64,000 nucleotides of DNA, from positions 1-64,000 of IMG/VR virus record IMGVR_UViG_3300042314_000177; one strand, written 5' to 3'. Below, one piece after another: positions 1 through 9,038 of the stretch. Below the pieces are notes generated by a model. It saw only the letters and a list, made by a program, of their open reading frames with translations. It made no database searches and had not been told where the DNA came from. The position numbers and the translations under genes are program-made. The DNA is from a virus. Within the stretch, counting starts at the first letter, position 1. Every line of letters starts with the position of its first letter.

Positions 1-1021
1 TTGCGTTTGCCGTGTAATTGATAAACTCAAAAAACACGCGCTCAAAACTGCAACGATACGCAGCATAACTTCCTGGGACATCTACACCGACATCAGCTTT
101 GTTGTTGCCATTTAATCGAATGTTGCTCAGTTTGCAGTTACTGTGCCCTTCAGAAACGCCCGCAAACGACAGCATTGTCCCGCCGTTAGTGTCCCAAATC
201 AAATTGCATTGTGGCAAATCTGTAAAAGTGCTGGCGTTTTCGCCGTACATCGTTTGTCCCGATGCGCTGTAACGCAAAGTGCTGGTGATAATGTAATCAC
301 CCAATGGTACAAAAACATCGTGTCCTGTATCTAATGCGTCCTGAATAGCCGCCGTATCGTCAGCCACTCCATCGCCAACAGCACCAAAGTCCTTTACCGA
401 AACATATTGCTCCAGCTTTGTCTGAACGGTCTGTGCGGTGGCTCCAGCAAAGGTTGCGGTGTATGAGATAGCCGTTGCGTTGCCAGAGTTAATCACGCCA
501 GTTTCGTTCGTCATCACTTCAATGCTAGAATTTAGCGGTGGAGCAATCGAGAACGTAATGACATTGCCTAAAAGGTTATAGCTATCCTTTTCCTGATAGA
601 CGCCGTTGATGAAAACGTTTGTTGCCAGAATGGTAGATGGCGCAGCCGAAAGCGTGAAGTCAACTTCAACGCCATCACCAACAAAGTCGTTCTTGACAAC
701 GGACGCAGATACAGCCGCAGGATCGAAGCCATAGCCTACAGGACTGTAGAGAACGAACTCCTCGCGCTTGTTGCGGATTGTGATTGAAAACTCGCCGCCA
801 GTGTAAAGCAGTGCTGGCGTGCCGTTACGATAGGCATAGCCATTGCTTGTACGGATTGGCTGCGTAGCCGGAATGGTTAGGTTGGCATCCCAAAATACCT
901 GAATCGGATTCTGTTCAGGGTCTTGGTTGATTGCACCGATATACAGGTAGCCGTCATCCAGCGGCGTGCCGTCTAGATCGGTGAATATTGGGTAAGGGCC
1001 AGTAACTTGAGTAAGTGCCAT
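1..1021 (-). CDS. Tailspike protein, N-terminal part (unit A), cut by window edge
   Basis: This is the first 340 residues of a tailspike; the gene runs off the left edge. The N-terminal part resembles the P22 tailspike head-binding domain (ITDLDGTPLDDGYLYIG-type start). It is followed by a pectate-lyase-type beta-helix opening (VKDFGAVGDGVADDT). Such trimers bind surface polysaccharide and often cleave it. It is nearly identical to the start of the complete tailspike at 32972-34990, with exact stretches of over 100 bp. It is the most downstream late gene of unit A visible here. Confidence 0.85.
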   Translation of the reverse strand, partial: MALTQVTGPYPIFTDLDGTPLDDGYLYIGAINQDPEQNPIQVFWDANLTIPATQPIRTSNGYAYRNGTPALLYTGGEFSITIRNKREEFVLYSPVGYGFDPAAVSASVVKNDFVGDGVEVDFTLSAAPSTILATNVFINGVYQEKDSYNLLGNVITFSIAPPLNSSIEVMTNETGVINSGNATAISYTATFAGATAQTVQTKLEQYVSVKDFGAVGDGVADDTAAIQDALDTGHDVFVPLGDYIITSTLRYSASGQTMYGENASTFTDLPQCNLIWDTNGGTMLSFAGVSEGHSNCKLSNIRLNGNNKADVGVDVPGSYAAYRCSFERVFFEFINYTANA

Positions 1022-1079
1022 TAGAACTTAATCCCTTGCGTCTTTGAGCTTATAGCTGAAATTATTGTGCTGCGAAAGG

Positions 1080-3731
1080 TCATTGTGGCATTTCCGTGCG
1101 CTGTTCCTTCTTCGCTTTCTCCGCCTCTGCTTCAATCGAACTAAGTGTTGCAACAATGGGAGCAAACTTTTCGTTTATTTTCCCAATAATAGCTTGTTCT
1201 TGTTCGCTTCCAGATTTTGTTTTCGCAAGTGCAGCAAAGAGGTTACGAACTGGTTTGCTTTCATAGGCCCTAACTGCTGCCGTGAATGCCGCAGCCAATG
1301 CTGTTCCAGTTCCGCCAGTTGTTAAAACGTCAGCTCCAGTTCCAAGTGCGCTAAGAACTATGGGGATATAGTTTTCCTGCCCACTTTGAGTCTGGACTCC
1401 AGCAGTCCCGCCTCTGCGGGTTGCATTAAGGGCTTGTATCAATCCTTTAATTTCTTGCTGCTGTGCATTGGAGAAAAACACACCGATTTGATCGGCTCTG
1501 TTAATCATTTTAGACACGAACTTTTCTGGGCTAATGGATTGAGCAGCGCCAATGTCTTTCGCAACCCTATTAACAAGTGCCATTCGCGCCAAAGCTTGTC
1601 CATCAGGAGTAAGCGCCCGATACAATGCACTGACATCGCTTTTCTTGCTACTGAAAAGCATTTTATCAATCAGTTCTGGTGTAGCCTCACCTTTACGCAA
1701 AATAGCTTTTAGCTCATTGCGATTAGCTTCGTTTATGCCTTCGCTCAAACGCGCATTGGAAACGCGCCATTGCGTATAATCCCGCTTGTCGCCGTTCTTT
1801 AGAATATATTGACCAATATCCTCATTGAATGGCTTATAGATACTTTTTACCGCATCTCGAACACGATTAGACGCGCCTATGGAAAGATTAGTATCCTGCC
1901 ACGCATTGCCTAATTCATCTTTGCGGAACGATTCCATTTGATAAATATCTCGATCGCCAACTTTATCGCGCAACTCCTGCAGTTTAACAACAGCTTCATC
2001 CGCTGCGTCTGTTTTTAGGCTAGATAGTTTTGCAATCTGATCATCGATAGCTTTCATTGTGTTAGTTGTTGCAACTGGGCCAGCAGATGCAACTTTAGCA
2101 AAAACTTCTTTTTTGGCATCGCTGTATTTTTGAACATTATCCGCATTCTTACGAATAATATCAGCAACTAATTTGGCCTCGACATCTGCTGGAACTGATC
2201 CAGCATTCTCCACCAAGAAATCTTGAACAGCATCTTGACGGGCTTGCTGCTGTGTAGCGCGAGCGCCGCCAGTACCAACCAAAGGAATTCGTTCACCAGC
2301 CCTTTGTGCGGTAGCCCCAAGGAATGTGGTTGGCTGACGAATATCAGAAGTCATGATAGGAATGTTGGCCTGTTCGCCAGCACGGATAATGTCACGAGCA
2401 GTTGGTGGAGAAACTAAAGCTTCCATTGTTGATGTCGTAGCAGGCGCAGTTGTTGTCGGCGCTGGAACACTGCGAGGACGCGCAAGGCCACTGACGGAAA
2501 CAGGTGCAACGCCACCAGCTATACCAGCAATAGTTTGAGCAACTGGGCCACCGCCCGCCTGTCTAGTCAGTTCAGTAGCAGCAGAACCAGTACCACCACC
2601 AATAATCTGCTGTGTTGGCAATTCAGTTAATGTCGCAGCAATTCTTTTTCCCGCCTCTGGTAAATAACGGGCCGCCAAAGATGCACCGCCAAGGCTCGTC
2701 AGGGCGCTGACAACTCCTTGATTGATTGCACTTGCTAATGGGTCACCTTCTGGAGCGCCTGTTGCCTCACGAAATGTTTGCCCCAAATCAGTAGATAGAT
2801 TTGTGCCAGCTAACGCATTGACAGCGGCATTGGCTGGGTTGCCAACCAGACCGAGCAAGTTGCCCACGCCTTCAGCTATATCACCGCCTGCTGCATATAG
2901 TGATTCACCAACAGATGCTCCACCCTGTGATGGAAGCTCAACTGGCTGTCCAGTTGTCTTATCATAAACTCGACCATCCATCCCAACAACAAGGTTAGGA
3001 TTGGTTTCAAATTCAATTAATGTTGTTTCTTCCTGACCATCAGGTTGAGCTTCAGCCTCAAGATTAGGCAACTCCCGAAAATTAACATCCCCGATAGTTG
3101 CATCAATCTGCGCCGGATCATAGCCAGCAGCTATATAGCGATTATATCTGCGCTGCGTTGCCTTCTGAACGATTCCCAATCGCCTAAGAAGGTTCTTTTT
3201 AATTTCAGTGCCATCCATGCTTGGCGTAATAGTGGTCTGTTCATACGCTTGTTGCTCACCAGGAGTAAGCGATGCACCGAATAGTTTGTTTCGAATAATA
3301 TTGTCCGAAGACTTAACGTCTGCCCACCAGTCACGTTGTCCAGGCGTCCCGATGTCACTGTTCCAGCCTTGCAAAAGGCTTTCGACGCTGGTGAATGCAG
3401 AGCCTGCAAAATCATCGTTAAATCCACGCAATGCACGCGACAAAGCATCCACCTGATTAACATCATCAGTCAGCGTATCAGCCGCTTTTTCAGGAAAAAG
3501 CTTCGGCCCTTTTTCTGGGCCTTCAAGACGCGATATTTTCCCGCTGACGTTACTGCGTTGGTATACGCCAGTTGGGTCTAAGCCCTCAGCAGCAGCCTGC
3601 TGAGGAGTCAATGTTGAAAAAGTTTCCTCAAGCTTTTCTGGCTCTTTAGGGATAATAACGGCTCTGCGGCCAGAAGGCGCAGGAGATTCCCCACCAGCAA
3701 CAGGAAGTTCCCAAGGATTAGTTTGTGCCAT
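1080..3731 (-). CDS. Large internal virion / DNA ejection protein (P22 gp16 position)
   Basis: The product is about 883 residues. It has a proline-rich, low-complexity N-terminus, a Gly/Ala-rich hydrophobic middle and a long helical C-terminal half, as in podovirus ejection proteins. It lies just upstream of the tailspike, where P22 has gene 16. I chose ATG 3731, one base after the previous stop, over a TTG at 3743. Apart from the last residues (EMPQ) it barely resembles its positional partner at 35049-38243, so this slot is mosaic. Function is inferred from position and composition. Confidence 0.6.
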   Translation of the reverse strand: MAQTNPWELPVAGGESPAPSGRRAVIIPKEPEKLEETFSTLTPQQAAAEGLDPTGVYQRSNVSGKISRLEGPEKGPKLFPEKAADTLTDDVNQVDALSRALRGFNDDFAGSAFTSVESLLQGWNSDIGTPGQRDWWADVKSSDNIIRNKLFGASLTPGEQQAYEQTTITPSMDGTEIKKNLLRRLGIVQKATQRRYNRYIAAGYDPAQIDATIGDVNFRELPNLEAEAQPDGQEETTLIEFETNPNLVVGMDGRVYDKTTGQPVELPSQGGASVGESLYAAGGDIAEGVGNLLGLVGNPANAAVNALAGTNLSTDLGQTFREATGAPEGDPLASAINQGVVSALTSLGGASLAARYLPEAGKRIAATLTELPTQQIIGGGTGSAATELTRQAGGGPVAQTIAGIAGGVAPVSVSGLARPRSVPAPTTTAPATTSTMEALVSPPTARDIIRAGEQANIPIMTSDIRQPTTFLGATAQRAGERIPLVGTGGARATQQQARQDAVQDFLVENAGSVPADVEAKLVADIIRKNADNVQKYSDAKKEVFAKVASAGPVATTNTMKAIDDQIAKLSSLKTDAADEAVVKLQELRDKVGDRDIYQMESFRKDELGNAWQDTNLSIGASNRVRDAVKSIYKPFNEDIGQYILKNGDKRDYTQWRVSNARLSEGINEANRNELKAILRKGEATPELIDKMLFSSKKSDVSALYRALTPDGQALARMALVNRVAKDIGAAQSISPEKFVSKMINRADQIGVFFSNAQQQEIKGLIQALNATRRGGTAGVQTQSGQENYIPIVLSALGTGADVLTTGGTGTALAAAFTAAVRAYESKPVRNLFAALAKTKSGSEQEQAIIGKINEKFAPIVATLSSIEAEAEKAKKEQRTEMPQ

Positions 3732-3732
3732 A

Positions 3733-4020
3733 TTAATTTCCAATCACAACGTGCCAGTGAGGGCCAGTAGCAAATCTTGATGGGTTTTTCACCTCATCGC
3801 GTGCCTCAATAATTTTATAACCAGCATTTTTAATGCTAGAAATGTATTCCTTAAATGTCACACCAGGTATTGGAGCAATATCGACTGCTCCTTTAGTACG
3901 AGCATGATATGACCTTGGATTCTTTTTAGACAATGGATTATTTGGCCCACGATAGCCAGATGTTATCCGTGCATTAGGAAAAAGTTCACCAATCACAGCA
4001 GGGCCATCAGCGAAAGCCAC
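3733..4020 (-). CDS. Small virion-cassette M15-like peptidase
   Basis: The product is 95 residues and resembles the D-Ala-D-Ala carboxypeptidase/VanY (M15) fold. SYHARTKGAVDIAP fits the zinc-binding His...Asp motif, and GPHWHVV near the C-terminus fits the final HxH. It lies inside the ejection-protein block and overlaps the gp20-position gene by 14 bp. A role in local peptidoglycan opening during DNA entry is more likely than host lysis, because a separate endolysin exists. Catalysis is inferred from motifs only. Confidence 0.6.
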   Translation of the reverse strand: MAFADGPAVIGELFPNARITSGYRGPNNPLSKKNPRSYHARTKGAVDIAPIPGVTFKEYISSIKNAGYKIIEARDEVKNPSRFATGPHWHVVIGN

Positions 4021-4942
4021 CAGACGGAGCGCCCGTCTGACCTCCTTTTGGCTTTCTCCAGCTATCTGGGCTTCCAGTTACTGGCCCACCTACATATTCT
4101 TGCCCGTTTACAATATCGCCTATTTTTAAGTCTGCTGGAATAGCTTGAACATTACTGTAAACTTTTGGCTTTGCAGCAGGTGCGGATTCACCACTGGATG
4201 GTGTTCCGTAAAGTTCTAAATACAAAGAAAGTGGGCCGTTAAATACTGTATTATTGGGAGTCATAACCCCAGAGACAAACGTATCGCCCTGCGTGATAGC
4301 AATGTTACTTAATATCTCTTGGCCCCGCTTGCTGAATGGCTCAATTCCAGCCGCACGCAGTTTATTAGCAGCATCACCAAAGCCAGTCATTTCATCGGCA
4401 GCTTTAGGGTTGACTGCACGAACTTGAAAATCAATGAAGCCTTGGGCTGCCCGTGGGTCTACTCCAGGATTTGAGATTGCTTTTGAAAGGTCTCTAAATT
4501 GCTGTTCAACTTCAGTATATCCGCTATTTTTTGCCGCATCAGCACGTAGGTTTAATTCATTAACTGCTGATTGAATATCAACAACGCCATCTTTGTTAGT
4601 CCCAAGACGGTTGTATACCTTACGCGCCGTTTCTAAAAAAAAGTTTTTGCGGCCTTCATCTAGGACATCATAGGCAGATTTTACAGCATTCACATAATCA
4701 GGGCCAAGCTCACGCATAGCTTCATTGCGAGATTCAACGGTTGCTCCAGGGCCAAGCTTTTCTTTAAATATTCTTACTTTTTGCGCTTCTGCATCTATCT
4801 TGCGCTGAATTTCTGCAAGCTCCGCTTCAGCACGGAGGCGTTGAGCATCAGCCTGCTGTTGCTGCTGGCCTAATTGGACGGCTTTAAAAAACGTTTCTCC
4901 AGGCGATGGCGTTTTAAGTGTATAATCATAAGGCTGTACCAT
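4007..4942 (-). CDS. Internal virion protein (P22 gp20 position)
   Basis: The product is 311 residues. The N-terminal 60 residues are Gln/Ala/Glu-rich and predicted coiled coil (GQQQQQADAQRLRAEAELAE). The rest is helical, with a Gly/Pro-rich tail. It lies between the gp7-like gene and the peptidase, where P22 encodes ejection protein gp20. The counterpart at 38565-39320 (251 residues) has the same kind of coiled-coil N-terminus but little other similarity. Role inferred from order and composition. Confidence 0.5.
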   Translation of the reverse strand: MVQPYDYTLKTPSPGETFFKAVQLGQQQQQADAQRLRAEAELAEIQRKIDAEAQKVRIFKEKLGPGATVESRNEAMRELGPDYVNAVKSAYDVLDEGRKNFFLETARKVYNRLGTNKDGVVDIQSAVNELNLRADAAKNSGYTEVEQQFRDLSKAISNPGVDPRAAQGFIDFQVRAVNPKAADEMTGFGDAANKLRAAGIEPFSKRGQEILSNIAITQGDTFVSGVMTPNNTVFNGPLSLYLELYGTPSSGESAPAAKPKVYSNVQAIPADLKIGDIVNGQEYVGGPVTGSPDSWRKPKGGQTGAPSGGFR

Positions 4943-4950
4943 AAGTTACC

Positions 4951-5577
4951 TCAATATCCTCTGCCGATTGCTAGGCCAGCAAACTGTGCTGGGAGCGATA
5001 GCGATTGCTGCCAAGCGTTAGCAGCGCCTAATTTTGCACCAGCCTGTGCTGCGCCACCCTGCGCTAACAGACCAGAAATAGCACCAGCCGATTGCATCCC
5101 AGCAGTTCCAACGCCAGCAGCCGATTGCTGACCAAGCGAAGTCATGCCGCCAAGTCGTCCGTACTGTTGCTCAAGGAACTGATTTAACAATTGAGGACGG
5201 AACTGGGCTAGTGCGCCCTGAATATTTCCGCCACGAAGCCCACCAGTTGCCGATGCGTTCTGCAAAAGAGCTTCCTCTTGCTGCCGCGCTAAAGCTTGAA
5301 ACGCTGGGCTTTGCTCTTGTTGAGCTACATATTCTTGCTGTGCTTCTGGGCCAGCAAGACCTAATGCTGCCATCTGCGCCTGAAGAGCAGGGCCACCAGC
5401 AGCTACATACGGCTGCAATAACCCACGCATTTCTTCACGAGCAGCCCTTGTTTCAGCGACACCAGCTTGGCTGGCATCATACTGAAGCTGACCAGCGCTC
5501 TTTGCGGCTTTAGAACCGACAGCGCTACTCGCTAACTGAGTACCACCAACAATAAGTGCTGAGACTGGATCAGGCAT
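4951..5577 (-). CDS. DNA transfer protein, P22 gp7-like
   Basis: The product is 208 residues, rich in Ala, Gly and Gln. It starts with a hydrophobic glycine-containing segment (VSALIVGGTQLASSAVG), then has AREEMRGLLQPYVAAG and QNASATGGLRGGNIQGALAQFRP, both typical of gp7-family DNA transfer proteins. Those blocks are strongly conserved with 39320-40036, while the C-terminus differs. Such proteins are ejected early to help DNA cross the envelope. It overlaps the upstream gene by 8 bp. Confidence 0.65.
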   Translation of the reverse strand: MPDPVSALIVGGTQLASSAVGSKAAKSAGQLQYDASQAGVAETRAAREEMRGLLQPYVAAGGPALQAQMAALGLAGPEAQQEYVAQQEQSPAFQALARQQEEALLQNASATGGLRGGNIQGALAQFRPQLLNQFLEQQYGRLGGMTSLGQQSAAGVGTAGMQSAGAISGLLAQGGAAQAGAKLGAANAWQQSLSLPAQFAGLAIGRGY

Positions 5578-6031
5578 CAGACATTTCCTTCATATATTCA
5601 TCAAGGCTTTCGCCATAAAGTTTTAACACAACGTGACCTATTTCCATTGCTGCTTGCGTGCCGTGAACCAACTGCACTGTAGCAAGAACAATATCATAAT
5701 ATCCAGCACGCCAAACAAAACTGGTAGCGCACGCATCACCAGCTAGCTCAACAGTATCAGACGCCTTCCATTTCAGGATTGCAGTGCTGACAAGGGGAAG
5801 CAGAACTGTGAAATGGGCTTGATAAAACGGATTAGCTGGCAATCCTACTAGCGCAGCCCAGATAGCTGCATCCGCATCGTCGCGATCGATCTTGTCGCCA
5901 TCAACAATATCATCAAAAAGCTGAACAACTTGCCATAGGTCAATTAGCCATTCAACGGCAGCTTCGGGCAAGTCTAATGCTTCCACAAAGTTCCTACGCA
6001 ACCAATATTCAGGCGTTCCGCTTTTAAGCAT
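5570..6031 (-). CDS. Helical protein of unknown function, unit A only
   Basis: The product is 153 residues, mostly alpha-helical, with an acidic run (FDDIVDGDKIDRDD). The motif faintly recalls DDxxD sites of isoprenoid enzymes, but nothing else supports that. It occupies the slot that holds a cupin-SET fusion in unit B (40038-40925), so this is an exchangeable position in the virion block. I do not recognise the family. Confidence 0.55.
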   Translation of the reverse strand: MLKSGTPEYWLRRNFVEALDLPEAAVEWLIDLWQVVQLFDDIVDGDKIDRDDADAAIWAALVGLPANPFYQAHFTVLLPLVSTAILKWKASDTVELAGDACATSFVWRAGYYDIVLATVQLVHGTQAAMEIGHVVLKLYGESLDEYMKEMSDA

Positions 6032-6044
6032 AGTAAGCTTTCTA

Positions 6045-6089
6045 CTATTGAGCCCCAGGCTGCTCTATAACGCTCTGTGGCAAAACCAT
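6045..6089 (-). CDS. Possible leader peptide MVLPQS... (14 aa)
   Basis: A 15-codon frame (MVLPQSVIEQPGAQ) lies upstream of the 153-residue gene. A related frame (MVLPQSLKEQP...) stands at 40922-40984 before an unrelated downstream gene. No good ribosome binding site is visible and the differences are amino-acid changing. It may therefore be a conserved leader sequence rather than a translated peptide. Confidence 0.25.
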   Translation of the reverse strand: MVLPQSVIEQPGAQ

Positions 6090-6096
6090 ATCACAA

Positions 6097-6498
6097 TCAA
6101 TCGTCAAATTCAAACTCTCGTTCTTCTTGTGCTTGACAAGAGCGTAAATCATGACAGATGAACTCGAACTTATGGCAGTAGCCACGAAAGCCAGCATCAA
6201 CGTCCCATTGGTTAAATGGAATCTTTTCCATCTTAGCTTGGGTCATTGTGCTGTTGTCGTAATACTCGCAGTTTGAGCAGCGACGGCGACGCGCCTCAGT
6301 CTCATCCACTTGCATAGCTTTGCCAAGCGCAATCCAGTATTCAGGATTAGCATCGCGCTCGTTACTAGGGTTTTCAGGGCCAAGCATCCAATCGTCAATG
6401 ACGATCTTGGTGTTCTTCTTGTTTTCAGCGGTGGTGATGAATGGCTCGCTCTCACGTAGACCAGCAAAACCTTCAATAATCATCATTGGCTTTTTCAT
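6097..6498 (-). CDS. Cys-rich putative zinc-binding virion-cassette protein
   Basis: The product is 133 residues. The N-terminal half is a conserved MKKPMMIIEGFAGLRESEPF segment. The C-terminal half has CSNC, then GYCHKFEFICHDLRSC, a spacing that suggests a metal-binding knuckle. It abuts the next upstream gene. The counterpart at 41592-41987 is almost identical over the first 75 residues and then diverges abruptly next to an HNH gene. Function unknown. Confidence 0.7.
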   Translation of the reverse strand: MKKPMMIIEGFAGLRESEPFITTAENKKNTKIVIDDWMLGPENPSNERDANPEYWIALGKAMQVDETEARRRRCSNCEYYDNSTMTQAKMEKIPFNQWDVDAGFRGYCHKFEFICHDLRSCQAQEEREFEFDD

Positions 6499-6833
6499 TA
6501 GCTCACGAGCCTCCCAGATGCACGAATGTTGATGGCTGAAGCTGTTCCAGCAATCGTTGAGATGAAACCCGCTGGCGGGAGAACGTGTCCAACCAATTCA
6601 GGGAACGTATAAGTTTCCGCTGGCTGGAGCGTTTTGGTCTTGACAATCAAGTTGTCGTTTCCTGCGCTTCCCGAAGCAGCCACAAGGTTGACGCTGATTG
6701 TCGCGGCACTAACGCTGTAGTTAGTCGCTGTGAACTTATCGATAATCGTCTGCACGCCAGTGGACGTATATTGTGTTGTTTGCGTGTTCTCTGCTGTCTT
6801 GGCAGGGATGATATTACTAATAGATACGGCCAT
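6498..6833 (-). CDS. Small structural protein (111 aa), beta-rich
   Basis: The product is 111 residues, beta-strand and Thr/Ser-rich, with no Cys. It looks like a small virion decoration or tail component. It lies between the needle-position gene and the Cys-rich gene, roughly where P22 has gene 14. The homologue at 41987-42322 has the same length and differs by scattered substitutions. Structural role inferred from context. Confidence 0.6.
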   Translation of the reverse strand: MAVSISNIIPAKTAENTQTTQYTSTGVQTIIDKFTATNYSVSAATISVNLVAASGSAGNDNLIVKTKTLQPAETYTFPELVGHVLPPAGFISTIAGTASAINIRASGRLVS

Positions 6834-6843
6834 ATCTTATTCC

Positions 6844-7485
6844 TTAATACAGCAAGTTGTTAAACGAGGCGGCTTGCATAATAACCCAATTTGTGCCGTT
6901 TGACACTAGTGTTGCCCAATTACCAGACACATTAGTCAAAATAGCAGTTCCAGCCGATCCACCGCCTTGCGGGATTACATCACTAGATGCTGAGACAAGC
7001 GTTTGATCTTGGTTGTTTTGAAATGTTAGATAACGCCCAGGATATGTTGCAGCCGATGGCAAGGTTACAGTGCAAGTCGATCCTGACTTGTTATTGATTA
7101 TCCATGTTTCATTTGGTGCAACCGTGAAATCCGCTGTCTTAGTAACAACTACAGATGTCGGTATTGATGCCAATATTGCTAGTGAATCAAGCGGCGGTGG
7201 CGTCAATGCAAGGTCTTCAATCTGCGATTCAATAACCGCAAGTTGGCTTGCACTTGCTGGGCTTGGCTCTTTGTTAAGAGCTTCGGCCAAGGCTGCAATC
7301 TCAGCAAGAGCGTCATTAGCCGCTTGACCTGAATTGCCAGCAGCGAACTCAACACCTGGGATGATATCGTTCGTGTTTGAATCAACAGTCGCAAACAGCC
7401 TTTCGAACTGCTTTATCTGCTCATGATCCTGTAAGAAGGACGCAAGCTGATCGCGTGTTAAGCTTAGCCTTGTCCGCGTTGCCAT
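6844..7485 (-). CDS. Minor tail protein at tail-needle (gp26) position
   Basis: The product is 213 residues. The N-terminal half is helical and partly coiled coil (RDQLASFLQDHEQIKQFERLF, then an Ala/Glu-rich heptad region). The C-terminal half is a beta-domain rich in Ser, Thr, Gly and Asn. It follows the gp10 homologue, as gene 26 does in P22, and a helical stalk with a beta tip fits a needle. The C-terminal domain is better conserved with 42333-42980 than the middle. Needle identity is inferred. Confidence 0.5.
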   Translation of the reverse strand: MATRTRLSLTRDQLASFLQDHEQIKQFERLFATVDSNTNDIIPGVEFAAGNSGQAANDALAEIAALAEALNKEPSPASASQLAVIESQIEDLALTPPPLDSLAILASIPTSVVVTKTADFTVAPNETWIINNKSGSTCTVTLPSAATYPGRYLTFQNNQDQTLVSASSDVIPQGGGSAGTAILTNVSGNWATLVSNGTNWVIMQAASFNNLLY

Positions 7486-8894
7486 TAGTAAGCTAACGGC
7501 TCAATCGCCGCCTCTAATCTAGCAAACGACATATGCGCGTCTGATGTGCCTTGGAATCTCTGTATGCGCCAGTTACGCATCCATCCCTGTTGGAACCAAA
7601 CCAAACGCTTTGCACGCTGTCCTGTCTTGCCAGCATTGATAAACTTCTGCTGGCTGTAGGTTTGACCATCAGTGGAATAGCTGGTGTTGATTGTTGGCTC
7701 TACGCCATACGCTGCTGAACCAGTTAGGCCAACCAGTTCTAGGTTCTGAATGATTGCGCCACGACCTTCGTTGTAAACAATCGTTGTGCCAAACTCCCAA
7801 CGCACCTTCTGCCCGTAATGGCTTGAGATGTTGCTAACCATATAGCCTACAGATGTATTTGTTGGGTCGCCTACCAGCCATTTGTCATAGCAATACACAA
7901 GGTTCTGTGCGCGGTACTTTGAAAGACCTACCAAGCTGCTTGTCAGGACAAACCACACTGGCTGGCCTAAGTCTTGCGTAGCGGCAGCGTCAAATACAAT
8001 CGTGCGATCGGGCAAGTGAATATAAAGATGCTCGTGCGCCTTATCGTTACGCGCCTCTAGCTTGACTGTAGACAGTTGCGCTTCGGTAAACTGAAGCAGG
8101 ATTTGATCTATCTCTTGCGTGCTAATCTTATTCGTTTTGGCATTGCCGCCAAGATAAACGCCTGGAGCTTCATTGAATCCGCTGCCAAGGAAAGCGATGC
8201 TCTCTAGATAAACGCAGCAAGCGTGTGTGCCGACAACGCCCTTTTCAATCTGAGCGCCATCAATGCGCTGGAACGGGAACAGGTCGCCGCCTACGTTGTC
8301 ATATACTTCGATGGTGTTTCTGTTCAACGCGTATATCTCATTGCGTAGCTTGAGCAGTGCGACAACGGGATCAGGGTCAATTTCGGACGAACCATACTTC
8401 AGGGGATTAACCTGCGTTGGGTCACTTAGTTCCGTGACAATAAGAAACTCGCCATCAGTGGTCATGAAGTAGCCATCTACCCAAACCACATCCAGAACGA
8501 TGCCAAGGTCAGGGTCGGTTACTTGAACAAGGCCAAGGCTAGGCGACCAGTAAAAAAGGTCTTCGTTTGAAGCGATAGCCAAGCGATCGAAGCTGTAGTC
8601 CATCGTTACTAGTTGACCGTTGTTCCCAACGTCACCCAGAATCGTTATTGCACCTGTGCTGGACACTATAACGAGCTTAGAACCCATCACGCGATAGCAG
8701 ACGCCATTCCAGTTGATGCCGCCACGATCAACGCCTGGGCCAGTGCCGTTAGCCACCAAGCCATCAGCAGGACGCAGGAAGCCTTCGCTAATCCCATTAC
8801 TCTTTGGCACTGGAATCATATTGACAGGATAGGACGTGCGAAAGTCCGGCCCATTGTCCGTATAGATGCCGCTAAGGATTGGAATCTGCGTCAT
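7485..8894 (-). CDS. Packaged DNA stabilisation / tail hub protein, P22 gp10-like
   Basis: The product is 469 residues, close to P22 gp10 (472). The start MTQIPILSGIYTDNGPDFRT and the repeated beta-propeller-like blades (DGYFMTTDGEFLIVTEL, HEHLYIHLPDRTIVFDA) fit this family. It closes the portal channel after packaging and connects to the tail needle. It directly follows the 44-residue gene and is highly conserved with 42980-44392. Confidence 0.85.
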   Translation of the reverse strand: MTQIPILSGIYTDNGPDFRTSYPVNMIPVPKSNGISEGFLRPADGLVANGTGPGVDRGGINWNGVCYRVMGSKLVIVSSTGAITILGDVGNNGQLVTMDYSFDRLAIASNEDLFYWSPSLGLVQVTDPDLGIVLDVVWVDGYFMTTDGEFLIVTELSDPTQVNPLKYGSSEIDPDPVVALLKLRNEIYALNRNTIEVYDNVGGDLFPFQRIDGAQIEKGVVGTHACCVYLESIAFLGSGFNEAPGVYLGGNAKTNKISTQEIDQILLQFTEAQLSTVKLEARNDKAHEHLYIHLPDRTIVFDAAATQDLGQPVWFVLTSSLVGLSKYRAQNLVYCYDKWLVGDPTNTSVGYMVSNISSHYGQKVRWEFGTTIVYNEGRGAIIQNLELVGLTGSAAYGVEPTINTSYSTDGQTYSQQKFINAGKTGQRAKRLVWFQQGWMRNWRIQRFQGTSDAHMSFARLEAAIEPLAY

Positions 8895-8903
8895 GGATAT
8901 ATG

Positions 8904-9038
8904 TTATTCCAGCAGGAGAAAGCCGCCATCTTCCAGAGTCAGGAAATCGCCATTCTCTAAAAGAAGCGCACCAAGTACGGGGCCACCGTCTGCATTGAAA
9001 TAACGCAAACGAGACCGAAGGCGCGTTAGCAAAAACAT
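8904..9038 (-). CDS. Tiny structural-cassette protein (44 aa)
   Basis: The frame encodes 44 residues ending in a repeated ENGDFLTLEDGGFLLLE-type motif. The same gene, with the same length, stands at 44402-44536. The ATG overlaps the stop of the 100-residue gene (TAATG), indicating coupled translation. Function unknown. Confidence 0.6.
   Translation of the reverse strand: MFLLTRLRSRLRYFNADGGPVLGALLLENGDFLTLEDGGFLLLE

Noticed and set aside
5570-6031. Isoprenoid synthase because of the FDDIVDGD motif
   Set aside because: Only one Asp-rich motif is present, the protein is far too short, and the context is virion genes.
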